This document shows positions 26,349 through 38,100 of a stretch of DNA of 64,000 nt, in pieces. The stretch is from Tigriopus japonicus. Taxonomy: Eukaryota > Arthropoda > Copepoda > Harpacticoida > Harpacticidae. Under the pieces are notes generated by a model. It made no database searches. It was given only the letters and a program-made list of their open reading frames with translations, and was not told the DNA's origin. The position numbers and the translations under genes were made by a program. The stretch lies in assembly GCA_010645155.1 (NCBI GenBank), contig CM021312.1:6007809-6071808 (forward strand), read 5' to 3'. The stretch's first letter is position 1. The number at the start of each line of letters is the position of its first letter.

Positions 26349-26531
26349 CTAAACTTCCCATTCCCAATTGGTCACCCTGGGGAGTGACGAAGCCTCTTGT
26401 TGACTGCCACGATTGGCTCTTGAGGAACCCTGTCGTTTGGTGTTACCATGAGTGATGGGACCGAAACTTCGCTGCATGAGTCGTCGACTTTCTTGTTGTC
26501 GTCTCAGGAGATCTTGTTCGTGTTGACCCAC
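26349..26531 (-). CDS. Candidate terminal exon of an unidentified gene
   Basis: An acceptor-like ATGCAG is followed by 60 codons and TAG (26349-26351). The peptide is rich in Gln, Arg and Ser: VGQHEQDLLRRQQESRRLMQ, then GSSRANRGSQQEASS, ending NWEWEV. A second possible exon upstream (about 26636-26690, peptide starting ESYYIQKQNISSLKEARSG after TTCCTTCAG) is near but cannot be spliced in frame with obvious signals. Not recognised; may be a pseudogene. Confidence 0.3.
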   Translation of the reverse strand: MGQHEQDLLRRQQESRRLMQRSFGPITHGNTKRQGSSRANRGSQQEASSLPRVTNWEWEV

Positions 26532-26689
26532 CTGCATCTGATAATGACGGATGGTGTGACAAGTGAGCGTGTAGAAGCTGGAAAAATGGAAGCACATACA
26601 CACATGATACACTCATATCCTCCGGATCTGGCTTCCTTGAGAGAGCTTATGTTTTGCTTTTGAATGTAATATGACTCCTGAAGGAAAGG

Positions 26690-27930
26690 GATCAGACCAC
26701 AACGTGTTCAATGAGTGAATGTTTTTTTTAAGATTTTAAAGATTTCTTTTGAAGTTTTCTGAAAGGGTATACTGTGCTGCTACAGTAACTTTTTTTGAAG
26801 ACAGGAACCGACAAATTTGTGGTTTGAAACTGGAAGTGCCCAAGAACTAGTTTGTTTATGGCATGAAACATTTTCAATACTCTTCATTTTCAATAATCCA
26901 AGTGTGTCCAATATAAAAGCCGGGCAATAAATATCAGTATCTAGATATCTAGACTACAATCGAAGGTGAGACCAAGAATACTCAATAGAGAATTTTAAAG
27001 AAAACCAACATTATTGTCACCTAGATGGCTGTTGCACAGTCCACATTGCCCTGAACACATTCTACTTGGGTGCCCTCTCTTGCTCTCAAAATGAGCAACT
27101 CGCCGTCAGAGCAAGTTGCAAGGGCTTTTCCTTTAGAAGAAAAGATGAGCTTTAATGTATGAGAAAAGTGACAATCAGCGCCATCTTGAGGTAGAAACCG
27201 TTTTGACTGCTTCTGTTGGATCTTTGGCCTTAATTTTTTATTTTTAACGGTGAGTTTTTTTTTTAATTTTTAAACGCAATAATATCGTAGCTGAGCTCCA
27301 AAAGACTCCAAATATGAAGAGAAATTGACTTTGAGATGGAAGTTTCAATTTTGGCAATAAGTTTAAGTCTAGGATAGCTCTGAAATTAAGAGACTGCCAC
27401 TGTTTTTGCGTCCATCTAGCGGCGATTTTTGTAACCTTCGGTTAAACATCTTCATATAAGAATACTTTTGCCCCGACCCAAAATTTACTTTCAGTGCATA
27501 ACGGGTCCATTATTAGGGCCCCCAACTTTTGGTAAAAAAATGTTGCCAAAATTGTAATGCTTTTTTGTTTTAATTTTGAGAAATAATGTAACGAAATCGG
27601 ATTTTTTGGGGAATTTTACCAACACTTTTCTCATTTGTAGAAATGTGTTTTGTGTTTTGTCCACACTTGCAGTTCAAATTGCACCTCCGATATATTTAGT
27701 TCACTTCCAATGTTTAAAGAAGATTACAACATTTTAAAGAGGAATGAATAAATGACACGTTTGTTTTTAAACATTGCTCCTGGAACCTCAAGAAAATAGT
27801 AGAGATCCAAGCCTTTATGGGTATCGATACTTGGACTTTCTTTCCTCTCTTTGCGCTCAAGATTTATTGCGATTTTCGTCTGCTGGAAAAACACCAAGTC
27901 TTGATCAGAGCTGCTGAATTTGTCCCTAAT
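26690..27930. other. Repeat-derived intergenic DNA
   Basis: 27060-27440 is a diverged relative of 40600-40910. The shared ordered blocks include TGCCCTCTCTTG, GTCAGAGCA, AGCGCCATCTTG, AATATCGTAGC and AGCTCTAAAAT. At 27507-27640, TAGGGCCCCCAA and the downstream GTAACGAAATCGG block resemble the left half of the element at 59918-60473. A TATAAAAG at about 26911 has no supported gene after it. Confidence 0.5.
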
Positions 27931-27933
27931 GTG

Positions 27934-28231
27934 TAGTGATGGGTTTCAAGTTGGAAGTGTTGCCACCTTTTACGCGAAGTGAAATTGTTATTAAAAAAGG
28001 CGGGCTGAAATGAACTTTTTGACCAATGACATAAACAAGGACCAAAATGGCAACATTCGAACTAATTCATCAATTTTTAGTTCCATCGGTAGTTAAAAAA
28101 TTGGATTTCGAGTTGGCAGTGCTGTCATATTTTATTTGCCCTTTGAGAAGTTTAGTAGTAGTAAGCTTTTTGATCCTTAAGGACCAAAAGGGCAAAACTG
28201 TGGCAAAAAACGAACTTGAAATCCATTAGTA
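27934..28231. mobile_element. 300-bp MITE, copy 1
   Basis: A 298-bp unit with ends TAGTGATGGGTTTCAAGTT and (reverse complement of right) TACTAATGGATTTCAAGTT. A homologous unit of 297 bp lies at 54496-54792 with the same internal order (GTGTTGCCAC, TTTTTGACCAA, TTAAGGACCAAA). The 8-bp flanks ctaatgtg / ctaaaagg match at only 5 of 8, so hAT membership is tentative. Confidence 0.75.
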
Positions 28232-30120
28232 CTAAAAGGACACTACATCATATGTCAAGAAATAATTCGGTTTCCTTTTTTGAAAGGAGATCGTAATCGT
28301 TCTTCTTTAAATACAATCCTCCTGTTCTTCTCTAAAGTTCGAAACCTGCTGTTCTTGAACCCTGTTGAACCTGGTCCATATCACAAAAATCCTCGTGTCC
28401 TCAATGCATTGAGACACTTTTTTCCTAAAACCTTCCGTTGCAGTTTTAGTTTGGTTCCTTTGAAACATGTTCAAGGAACAAAGAGAGTCTTTTTGAGTAA
28501 ACCGTAGTCGTTGGTTGACGCACAAATGAGCTCTCAACATGCTCCTATTTAGGTTCTGAGCTGAAAAGGTTCCCACTTGCCACTTTTAAAGTATTGAAGG
28601 ATCCTTCTTTTGTTGGTATGACGATATTGGGCCCTCCAATTTCTACAATATAGTTGTACCAGGTTGAAGCTACGAGCAATAACTCATCATAGTAACGAAT
28701 TCCCCGACAACAAACGGGGTTTTCGAAGTTGGGGAACCTGACCAAACGGTCTCCTTTTGTCCTAGAGATTTTCTGTACTTGTTTTCTTTGATTGTTTCTC
28801 GTGGCTAAATCGCTAGACCCCTTAATGGAAAGGAAGATTACTGTTCAGGGTACTCTGAGAAAATTCATTGCCTATTCGTTGTCTCGGTAGGGATTTGGTA
28901 TTGGGGAACATTTGCCTTGACATGGTCCATTTCCCAACACCGTCAGTCGTTGTGTGAGAATGGAAAGGAACTGCCCTCGTTGTTTTAGACTATCTTTATG
29001 GCACTTGAACGTGAACTTCGGAATCTATACATTACTTAACTTTAAAGGAAACTAATTACTTCCGAGCCTAAGTGAAGGGAGAGCGTCAAAATGGTTTTTT
29101 GCTGGATGAATTAGCCTAAACACGGTTGTCCACTTCTTACAAAAAGGTCAAATAAATTTTGAGTATCACTATCCCAAAAAGGTCATAAATTCCCCGATGA
29201 AAGCAGCCTTTTTAAAGGTTTCAATCATAAAATGAATCCACTATAACGTTATGTAAGCTGTGTTCATTAATTCCAATCCGTCTCTTCAAATTTAAACTTT
29301 GATATTCAAACTCAAAATTAGATACTTTATTGTAAAGTGTTCCACCAAAATAATTCAAACTGTAAACACAAAAATTGTCTCAAATTAATTAACACCGTTT
29401 CAAAATAGCAATTTCAAATTAAACTTCTTTTTTCAACTTGAATCTCACAGTAGATGTTATTTTCGTGCCTTGTCTGCTTCACCGCTTAACTGCTTGGACT
29501 GATGGGATTTCCCAAGCTATCAAGCTATTCAAATTTTCAAGCTGGGCTTGTTTCCTTTTCAGCTACTTAAAGCCAAACCAAGCATCAATCAGTTTCAAGA
29601 CACAAAGATCCATTTTTTCCTGATGTGTAAATTAGTAACCAAAAACTGCTTTCCTGTTTCAGACTTTGCCAAATTGTCAGATTTGTCATTACATTTGCCT
29701 TATAAGTGTCTCTTTAAACAATTCTTAATCACAGGTGTGAGCAAATCTTTTTACGCCTTTTATGGTGGCCGGAAAATTGAAGTCTCACTGGCAAATCTAA
29801 TATCGAGTGAATCTGATTGAAACTGCTTACAAGCTATCAAGCACAGCTGAAAATTGATGCTTGGCCCAATTTCCTCTTTAAGGTGCAGCTTGTTCCTATT
29901 GTACCAACTTGTCCCTGTCACAAAACGAATCGGTATTCATGCCGATTAAAATTCTCAACACCGATGGGCTCAAACATGGGGGATAAGTAGTTAAGTGGTC
30001 AAGCAAATAAGCCACGAAAATGTCACATAGTGATTGTGCAAGTTTGTTTCACTCTAAACGAGCCCCAGACTAACCGTGCATCCTGAATGGACTCTTTCTG
30101 ACTTATGGTGCCCACTTTAC
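28232..30120. other. Intergenic DNA, no supported gene
   Basis: Several short frames on both strands (for example 28545-28745 and 28307-28576 on the minus strand, 29548-29820 on the plus) look weakly protein-like but match nothing recognised and share no conservation inside the window. They could be decayed retroelement pieces; not called. Confidence 0.4.
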
Positions 30121-30581
30121 TCACTTGGAACAAAGGTAGTTCTTGAGCTTCTCGAGCTGCTCCTTGAACTTCAGAACCCGATTGGTCTCGTCCATCCCAC
30201 CAGCAGCAGGATTAGTCAGGAGAAAGTTTCTGAAGGGGGAAATCGGGTCATCGCCAAATCCGTTTATGCTGCTAAAGTGAAGCCTTGGGAAGGATGGTCG
30301 GAAATACACCTAAGGGTGAAGAAAGGTTCGAGATGTTTGTTGATCTTGATTAGCTCGGTTTCAATTTGCTTAGTGACGATCAAATACCTCTGGAGAGGAC
30401 GGCTCTTCAACGACGTCTTCATCGGTTACTGGGGTTTCCTGCTCAAAGAGAATAATAGAATGAAGATTAGGATCGAAATATTTGAGCTAAAATGAAGGGC
30501 CAACTATCCCACCTCTAGGTAGATGGCTTTACAAGCCGCTGCAAGAAGGCAGGATGCGAAAAGAAATTTGGATGTAACCAT
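30121..30581 (-). CDS. Small secreted protein, 102 residues
   Basis: Three exons in phase 0, 30581-30513, 30438-30388 and 30309-30121, all with GT-AG junctions, encode 102 residues. The first about 19 residues form a signal peptide (MVTSKFLFASCLLAAACKA). An acidic stretch (ETPVTDEDVVEEPSSPE, exactly exon 2) precedes a C-terminal part with PSFPRLHFSS, DDPISPFRNFLLTNPAAGG and an amphipathic helix KFKEQLEKLKNYLCSK. A perfect TATA-like box lies about 60 bp upstream. No family recognised. The acidic spacer after the signal suggests a propeptide, but there is no clear dibasic cleavage site, so calling it a hormone would be speculation. Confidence 0.75.
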
Positions 30582-30636
30582 TACTGAACGACTCGATAAT
30601 GTCTAACCAAGTGTTTTGGGTTCTGTGTCGTTGCAT

Positions 30637-30650
30637 GGTTTTATATAAAA
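30637..30650 (-). promoter_or_regulatory. TATA box of the secreted-protein gene
   Basis: The palindromic TTTTATATAAAA lies 56-70 bases before the ATG, which would put the transcription start about 30 bases before the coding region. Assigned by motif and spacing. Confidence 0.6.
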
Positions 30651-32170
30651 CCGAATTTCAAGTGGAAATCACCCAGGATATATTGCTCCTTCTGTTTTAA
30701 CAACCGTAATTCGATTGGAGCGTAGGGGGAATTCATCGTTTTGAACCACATGTTTTGGTATGGTCTTGAGGCAATGATCTATGAAAGGCAATGTTTCAAA
30801 GAGTCATTTCAACTTTTTTTGTATTTCAGTTGAAGAAGCGAGGTAGTGTAATAACCCATTTTTGTGTACGTATGTAATATTGTAGCTAGTTAATTTCAAA
30901 TTAAGTTTTGATTTTTTCCTTTTTTTCGCCCATAGATAACTATAGATTGTGAATGTTCCTTATTCCGTGAAAATGTGATTTGAGGTCAGCTCGACTGAGA
31001 GGTGTGAAAAATTGTCGATAAACTGCTTTGGTTTGCTTTTTTAGAATATCAGTTATAAATAGGCTCTCTAGTGGCTATTGTAAACATATTTTATTACAAA
31101 TATCTGAAGAGAGGCCCTTTATAAAGTCTTGAGGAAACGGCATCCTCTTAACTACTTGGGATATCTATGATAGCGCTCCATAAATGGGGGGAAAATTGAT
31201 ATTTAAGGTGGCGTAAGTGGAACCTAAAAACTGGCACGAAGCTTTGGGAAGAAAACCTGAAGTATTTAGGTAAGAAAAAATTACCTCCGGCTAATTTGAA
31301 AAAAGGAAGCTATTTTTGAAGGCAGAAAAAAGTATCAATGCCGTCATTTTGGTATGTTAAGAGTCGTTTACAGATTCGCAGAGAAGGCGGCTTAAAAAAA
31401 TCGCGTACCATCTCTTGCATTGATCACGACTCCAGGTCTTTCAGAGGTGCATACTCGGTTGAAACACTCAAAGTACGAGGGCCCTTGTTGAAATTCGAAG
31501 CACCTGACTCTGTTCAGGAAGAGAAGTTTTGGGTGTGAGCGTCTGTTTGGAACACCAACTCGTTGTTAAGCTCGTTCCAAACGGGCGAGCGTCCTTCCTT
31601 CCTCGGAAAGAGACTTCCACTTGGCCTTCGAAGGTCCAAAGTCTCCCCTCTCTCTCTCTCCTTCTTTCTCTCTCTCTCATATTCGGTGTATCTTCTAACT
31701 TGAGAAGCAAGAGAGTGGGAGCCGACAACCTCGAAGAGGGCGTCTCCTCGTTTCCGGGGCCTATCAAGGCAGCACCTCCTTTTCATTCCCCTGGCAATTT
31801 CAAGGCCATCTGTATATGCACAGCTTTTCCAAGACCTTCAATTTGTTTCAAAAGAATCTCCTCCGGCCACGAAGAACCATTAAAGAGTGAAGGATTAGCC
31901 GCAGGTCTTTGTCTGAAGGTGTACAAATACAGAGGAGCCATCAAGGCCATGCGAATCAGCGGGAAAGCCTTTTGTCGCGGGGCTCGAAAGAGGAGAGAAC
32001 CTTTGACGAAGAAAGACCTTCAGTACGAGCTTCTCTGGGAAACGGACCAAAGGGTCCTCCCGTGTTCCTCTCTGACAAGTTTAAACCAGTTTCCAGTCAG
32101 ATTCCGGATGCTTCGCGTGTGATAACAGAGATATCAATTGGTCAAGTTCGGTGAAGTGCCAAAACTCATC
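30651..32170. other. Region upstream of the SLO gene
   Basis: Contains a CT-rich tract at about 31645-31680 and GC-richer DNA from about 31440 to 32160 that probably includes SLO 5'UTR and promoter. A 197-codon plus-strand frame at 31529-32122 shows no conserved features and is treated as leader sequence. Confidence 0.45.
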
Positions 32171-35100
32171 ATGGCGGACAATGAAACGGCTCAGGTCATC
32201 CTGAAGGAGCTCAGTGACAAATGTATGCAGGATCGACAAGCGGGCTTTTATGTGGCCGTATCCGGGGCCACGTTTTTTGCCGCCCTTATCATTGTCCTAG
32301 TGCCTCGAATCCTCACGGCCCCTTGTCGGGCTCGGAAGCATAAGAATATCGATGAAAAACTGCTCGTGGAACCGTCCATGTACGTCAATGTGCAAAATTG
32401 GGCCGGAGATCTGATCTCTGGGAACACCACCACAGGGAGGATCCTCGTGGTCTTCACTTTTGTGTGCTCCATTGTGGCTATGGGTCTCTATATCTATGGT
32501 GAGGATCTTGGGCCCTAGTCAATGTCAAAACTTTCATTTTGGCCTTGATCTCGATTTGTATTGCCCCAATTGTTGATTGTTTTATGCATGACGAGTCTAG
32601 TCGTTCCTAGGCAGTATGACCTTTTAGTGAATCATCCCTGGCAACTCTGCTAATTTGGTCCATTCTGGGCCAATTCTCACAAGTGCAGAAGGAAGGCTTA
32701 GCTTTAAAAATCAATACAGGAAATTTAGTCCAAGTGCCTTTCTCAGTTCCAATAAATGGGCACGAACGTTTGAAAGAAATAGTTTGTAAGCAGATTATAG
32801 AATATCGGAAACATGTCCCCGGGAAACAGCCTAATTGCGACAAAAACGTAACGAGAAATAGGATTGATGGCTCATAGTTGACTCAAAATGAGCGCTTTGG
32901 CGGACAACAAAACAAAGGATATGAATTATACCATTGAAAAGTGCAATCCCGTTGTTGGGTTTGTGGTGGGACATTTGATTACCGACATGACACTGTTTGT
33001 TTACCCGCATAGTCAATATTCGAGTGCTTAGCAAAGTAAACCGGACTACTATAATTATGGACGTATTGAGTTGTTTGCCAATCTAAGGCCACACAAAGCT
33101 AAGCTAGCATTTATTTGGTTGGTTTGTTTTGAAGGTTAGTAAAAGTTAGACAAGGACATTTTTTTGTATATTTTAAGTTTTTTCCCAAATCATAGCCAAA
33201 GAAAGCTTTGCTTGTCTAATGTTCATCTTTGTCAATGAAATGAGCTTTCTAACATGCCACAAAATAAGATATCTTTATTCTTATTTTGTGGAGGGACTTT
33301 TTGTCTAGATGTTCAAAGATTGGTTAGTGCTCAAGGTTGGAGGAAAGAAATGAGTATGTTACTGAAGCCATTGGATTCTTTCAGACCAATGTCCCATCAG
33401 TTCCCTTAGCACAGTTTGAAATGTTTTTACGCACTTTACCAACAGCGGGAGAGAAAAAGTTGCTCTCAGTGATTTTTGGACCACCTTCTTTTATGAAAGG
33501 GGAAAAGAGGAAAGGAACGAGGGGCCTCCTTTCCAATCTATCTCAAATAGGAAGAAAGATGCTTATCATATCCCCCACAGACTTGGGGACAAAATTGAGC
33601 CAGGAAATAAGATTGAATAGCACAAGAAAAGGGAACATCTTGACTGGCTTTGATGGTAAAGTTGGGACACAAAATCTGGAAATACTAGTTCAATTGGTTG
33701 GACTGAGAAAGTGATGAGACTAATGAGGGATAATCAAAGAACACTGAAAATGATGATGGTAATGATATAACTGACAATAGTTTTTGCTAACCAGCAGCTG
33801 CCTTGTTCTTAAATTGAGGGTTCTTTATTTGTCAAGAGACACCTCAAGCTCAATTCAAACTTTGGTGTGGGCAAAATATTCTGTAACTAAGTGGTATTCT
33901 TTCATTGAGTACTCTTAAATCCAACTTGTACTGTTTTTAACACAAAACAAGAAGCTTGCAAATCAGTATTTTAAATTCTATTTAGTTTGTTATCAAAAAA
34001 CTAACTCTGTTTATGAAGCTAAGTTTTCAAATGACGTATTTGCCTGCCTCATGGAAGACTTAATCACGACAAGATTGAGGAGAAGTGCTTTCAGGCAAAA
34101 TAAAGCTGGTCCACGCTTCCATGAGATCGGCCTTTGTGACATTGACACTTAAGTGAGATGTCTTGATGACCTTGCTCTTCAAAGCACACCAAAGAGCAGA
34201 GTCTGCATCCACTTTGAGAAAAGTCATTTGTTGAAAAAACGAGACCATGTTCTGCTAATAGAACTGTTTGGTGAAAAGCAAATCTAGCCTCACCATAATG
34301 CCTTTCAAATTTAGAGGAATCATCCCAGGTTGATCATGCCAAACCCTTGACTGAGGAAGCATTGTTTACATGATCACCACAATGGCAAGTTCATGACCCC
34401 TGGTGAGTAAAACAAACATTTCTTTAGACTTTGAAACAATGGTATTCCTGGCCTTTTCAACAAAGTATACTCAGGCCTGGAATTTTTTCATGGGATCTTC
34501 TCCACCATGAGTCTTTTTACCTAAAGTCTGGGTATTTATTTTGAATGGTAGAACAGCTCAACAATGAGTCATTTAAAGTTGAGTGGAAGTCCTGGAAAGT
34601 TTGTCTCGGATTTGGCTGTGCAACAACTTTTTGATGTGTGTTAAGTCCACCAAAAGTTGTTGCATGCACCGGTCACCAAAATAGCTCCACATGAACTAAA
34701 TGTTCACAAATGGAGGGTGCTTAATGGCTTTTAAGGCCAAATACTGCATAAATCCTTGGCACTTCCATGAATCATTAAAAGTACTCTTAGGATCCAGCGG
34801 CATTGAATTGAGCTGGATAAGTCATTTTTGAGCTCCAAAGACATTTGAGACAAGTTTTGAAATGAAGAGACAATGCCAAATATGAAAGTGAGTTCTGTTA
34901 ATTACGTCACTATATCGCTATTTAAAATTGAAGGGCAAAATAGATTTCATCAACATTTTGAACAATTATCGAACTAAGTGTGCCTAACAGTTATCCTAGA
35001 GACAATTATCATAAATTTGTTTTAAAGCCTGTTTTAAGTGACTAAATATCAATTTTTGGCTCATGACCTAACTAACAGAATTTACCTTCATATGTGGCAT

Positions 35101-38100
35101 TTTCTCTTCATTTCAAAACTTGTCTCAAATGTCTTTGGAACTCAAAAATGACTTCTCAAGCTCAATTAAACGTCGTGACCCACAAAGTACTGACATTGAA
35201 ATCGTCAAGCCCAAAAAGTCATGTCCAGAAATGTAGGAGTTCTTTGCTTTTTTAAGTAATTTACAAAAAAAAATCGGAAAGCTGGTCTGAACATCGTGGA
35301 TCGTGAATATCAAGGACTGGTTCCTTTTTCTTTTCAGATACTCACGAGTTTCTGGATTTGGAGCGATGTGTCAACTGGAAAGATGCGATCACTCTTCAGA
35401 TCGATTTCGCTCTCAGCATTGTCTTTATCTTCTACTTTATCATTCGCTTCATCGCAGCAGACGACAAGGTCATGTTTATGATATCTTTGGAAAGTCTCGT
35501 CGACTTCTTTACTATTCCTCCTGTTTATCTTTCCGGTGAGTCCCTATCGATAACAATTGTATGAATGGGATAGGCCTTCCGCAGAACATAAACCAAGCGC
35601 CTCCGTCGACGTTTTTCCCCATAGTTTTACGAGAAAGCTTCATTGATGTTTGATGTATGATAAGGCTGTCAACTTGAAAAAAGAGCTTAATGGGTCCATT
35701 TTCAGTTCTTTGGGGAGAGTAGGTAACCAATTGTCGATAATGAACGATTTTTAAAGGAGATTCTCCGTCTCAGAAGAATTAAGTTTCAATGATCCAAAGA
35801 ATCCATTTTGGTTCAACCACACTGACAATTCCATTGAGAAGCTATTCTAATTTCCGCTCCTGAAAGGAAATAAACGATTCAGCTAGAAAATTTGAATTTC
35901 GGCAAAAGATCAATGATTCAGCACGACCAAAAGAAAAAAGAATCTATTCTCGAAAGCCTTTATTTATAACACACGAAACGAAGGCTCAATTTATAACTTG
36001 ACTGGGGGCTTTCAAATTCGAACATTTACATTCATCTCCTTGCAAATCGGATATTCTATTTGAATCGGGCACAAATAATTTATATTGCTGCTTAAAAATG
36101 CAATAGAACATTCCAGAGATCTGTTTCAGGTCATTTATTGTAAGAAAATTAATATTTCTAAGGACTGTAAGGCCTATTCACTGAGCATGATATTCTTAAA
36201 CATAATGTATTATTATATTCCTTAAAAAAATACGTATTAAGATACTTTGGAATCCAAAACGGCAGAAAACCGTGTGTTGACACATTGAAAACTTTGCAGA
36301 GAAAGATGCGGAAGCTCTAAATGTCTTTTTTGCGAGAGAAAATTATTTTTAAAACTTGACGAAGTGTAACTGCAATTACAATGATTGGCAGATCAGAGAG
36401 TTGTTGAATACTACAGTAATAAAAAAAATCACAAACATTTGAGTTTCCCAGTGAATTTTTTATGCAATTAGAGCTTTGTTGCTTTCAAAGAGAATACAAT
36501 TGTAATTCCACCATTTTTGGACCATACCAATTTCAATTACAACTATTAATTTTATTTTTTTTTCAAAAAGCAATTGATTTAAAATCATTTGAAGCCATTC
36601 CCTTCGCAAACAATGTCCCTGATTGCATAATAAAGAATTGCACCAACTTACCGGGTGTTCCAAAAGAAACGGAACACCTCACCATTAATCTAAAACCATG
36701 TAGGAACCTTACCATTTTTGCTTATCTTTTTCCAAAAACTTGACTTGAAAAGTCAGAAAAGACAATTTTCCCTTAATTCACTATTTCAACGACGACAGTT
36801 TTCTTCTGAAGGGTCGTTTATGAAAACACGCTGTAACTCCGAATTTTCTCTCGCTCCCGAAATATGGCTGAACTAGAAAATACGGGGACATATGAAGGTA
36901 GTGCAAACATTGGAATTTTAAGAGTTGTTGTCTTTCGAGTTTTTTTTGAGTTTGATACATTTTTGTGAAATCAGCCATTTCCGAGCTAAGGATATGTTTG
37001 CTGTTCCTTTTCATATGAACCACTCGGTATATGTGCAACTGTTACTACTAAACCACTTGCAATGCAGTCATTTAAAAGCTAAAATTGCTTTAAACTCAAA
37101 GGTTCTTCCTATACCCTACATGAGTCTCTATTAGTTCTTGCATTTTTTCAGTCTATTATGACCGAGCCTGGTTGGGCCTCCGTTTTCTTCGAGCTTTAGT
37201 GTTCATGAATCTCCCCGATGTTCTGGTGTATGTTCGAGTCATCAATTTGTCCAGTGAGATTCGCCTCACCAAGCTCTGTTCCATCTTCCTTGCCTCTGTA
37301 AGTACAACCAAGGCAAAAAACCGGCCTTTTCAAGCCTTTGAAGGTCGTTCGAATGGACCCATGCAATGTTAGTTCTCATTTCTTTGTCAAAATACAGGTC
37401 ATGGCTTGTGCAGGACTGTGTTTTTTCCTCGAGAACTCTGGCGATCCTTGGAGGAACTACGAAAACAGACACGTGCCCTATCTCGGATATGGAGACTGTC
37501 TCTATTACATGTTTATCACCATGTCCACTGTAAGTCCAAAAAATACTCACAGCTTCTGTAACTACCTACTATGTGTCTGTAGGGACATTTTGAGACGCTT
37601 TTGTTCGATTGGGGACAACAAATCCATGTTACTTACTCTAACTAACATATCATTCATGATAAAATAATTGTCATAACACATNNNNNNNNNNNNNNNNNNN
37701 NNNNNNNNNNNNNNNNNNNNNNNNNNNNNNNNNNNNNNNNNNNNNNNNNNNNNNNNNNNNNNNNNNNNNNNNNNNNNNNNNNNGCTTCTGTTAATACTTA
37801 CTATGTGTCTGTAGCTTGTTAATTAGGGACAATTTGAGACGCTTTTGTTCGATTGGGGACAACAAATCCATGTTAATTACTCGTACTAACATATCATTCA
37901 TGATAAAATAATTGTCATAATACATTGTATACTTTTCACAAAGATGTGGTGCTAAAAAGCAAAACTGCAGTAGTTTTTTATTTAAAGGTAGAGAGTAATT
38001 TGAAGTTACCATTGTCAACAAACTTATTGAGTACATATTTGTTCCGAAATTCAATAACTTTAGTTCTATTTAAAACTGAATCTGAAACCAAAACCATTTT

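Noticed and set aside
26905..26915. TATAAAAG promoter-like motif
   Set aside because: No supported transcript or coding region follows within 1 kb, so it is probably a chance match in AT-rich DNA.
31529..32122. 197-codon plus-strand frame before SLO
   Set aside because: It lacks recognisable domains, includes a CT-rich tract, and immediately precedes the SLO start, so it is better explained as 5'UTR or promoter DNA.
33337..33714. 125-codon plus-strand frame in SLO intron 1
   Set aside because: It opens without an ATG, has no family resemblance and no splice signals that would join it to SLO in frame.
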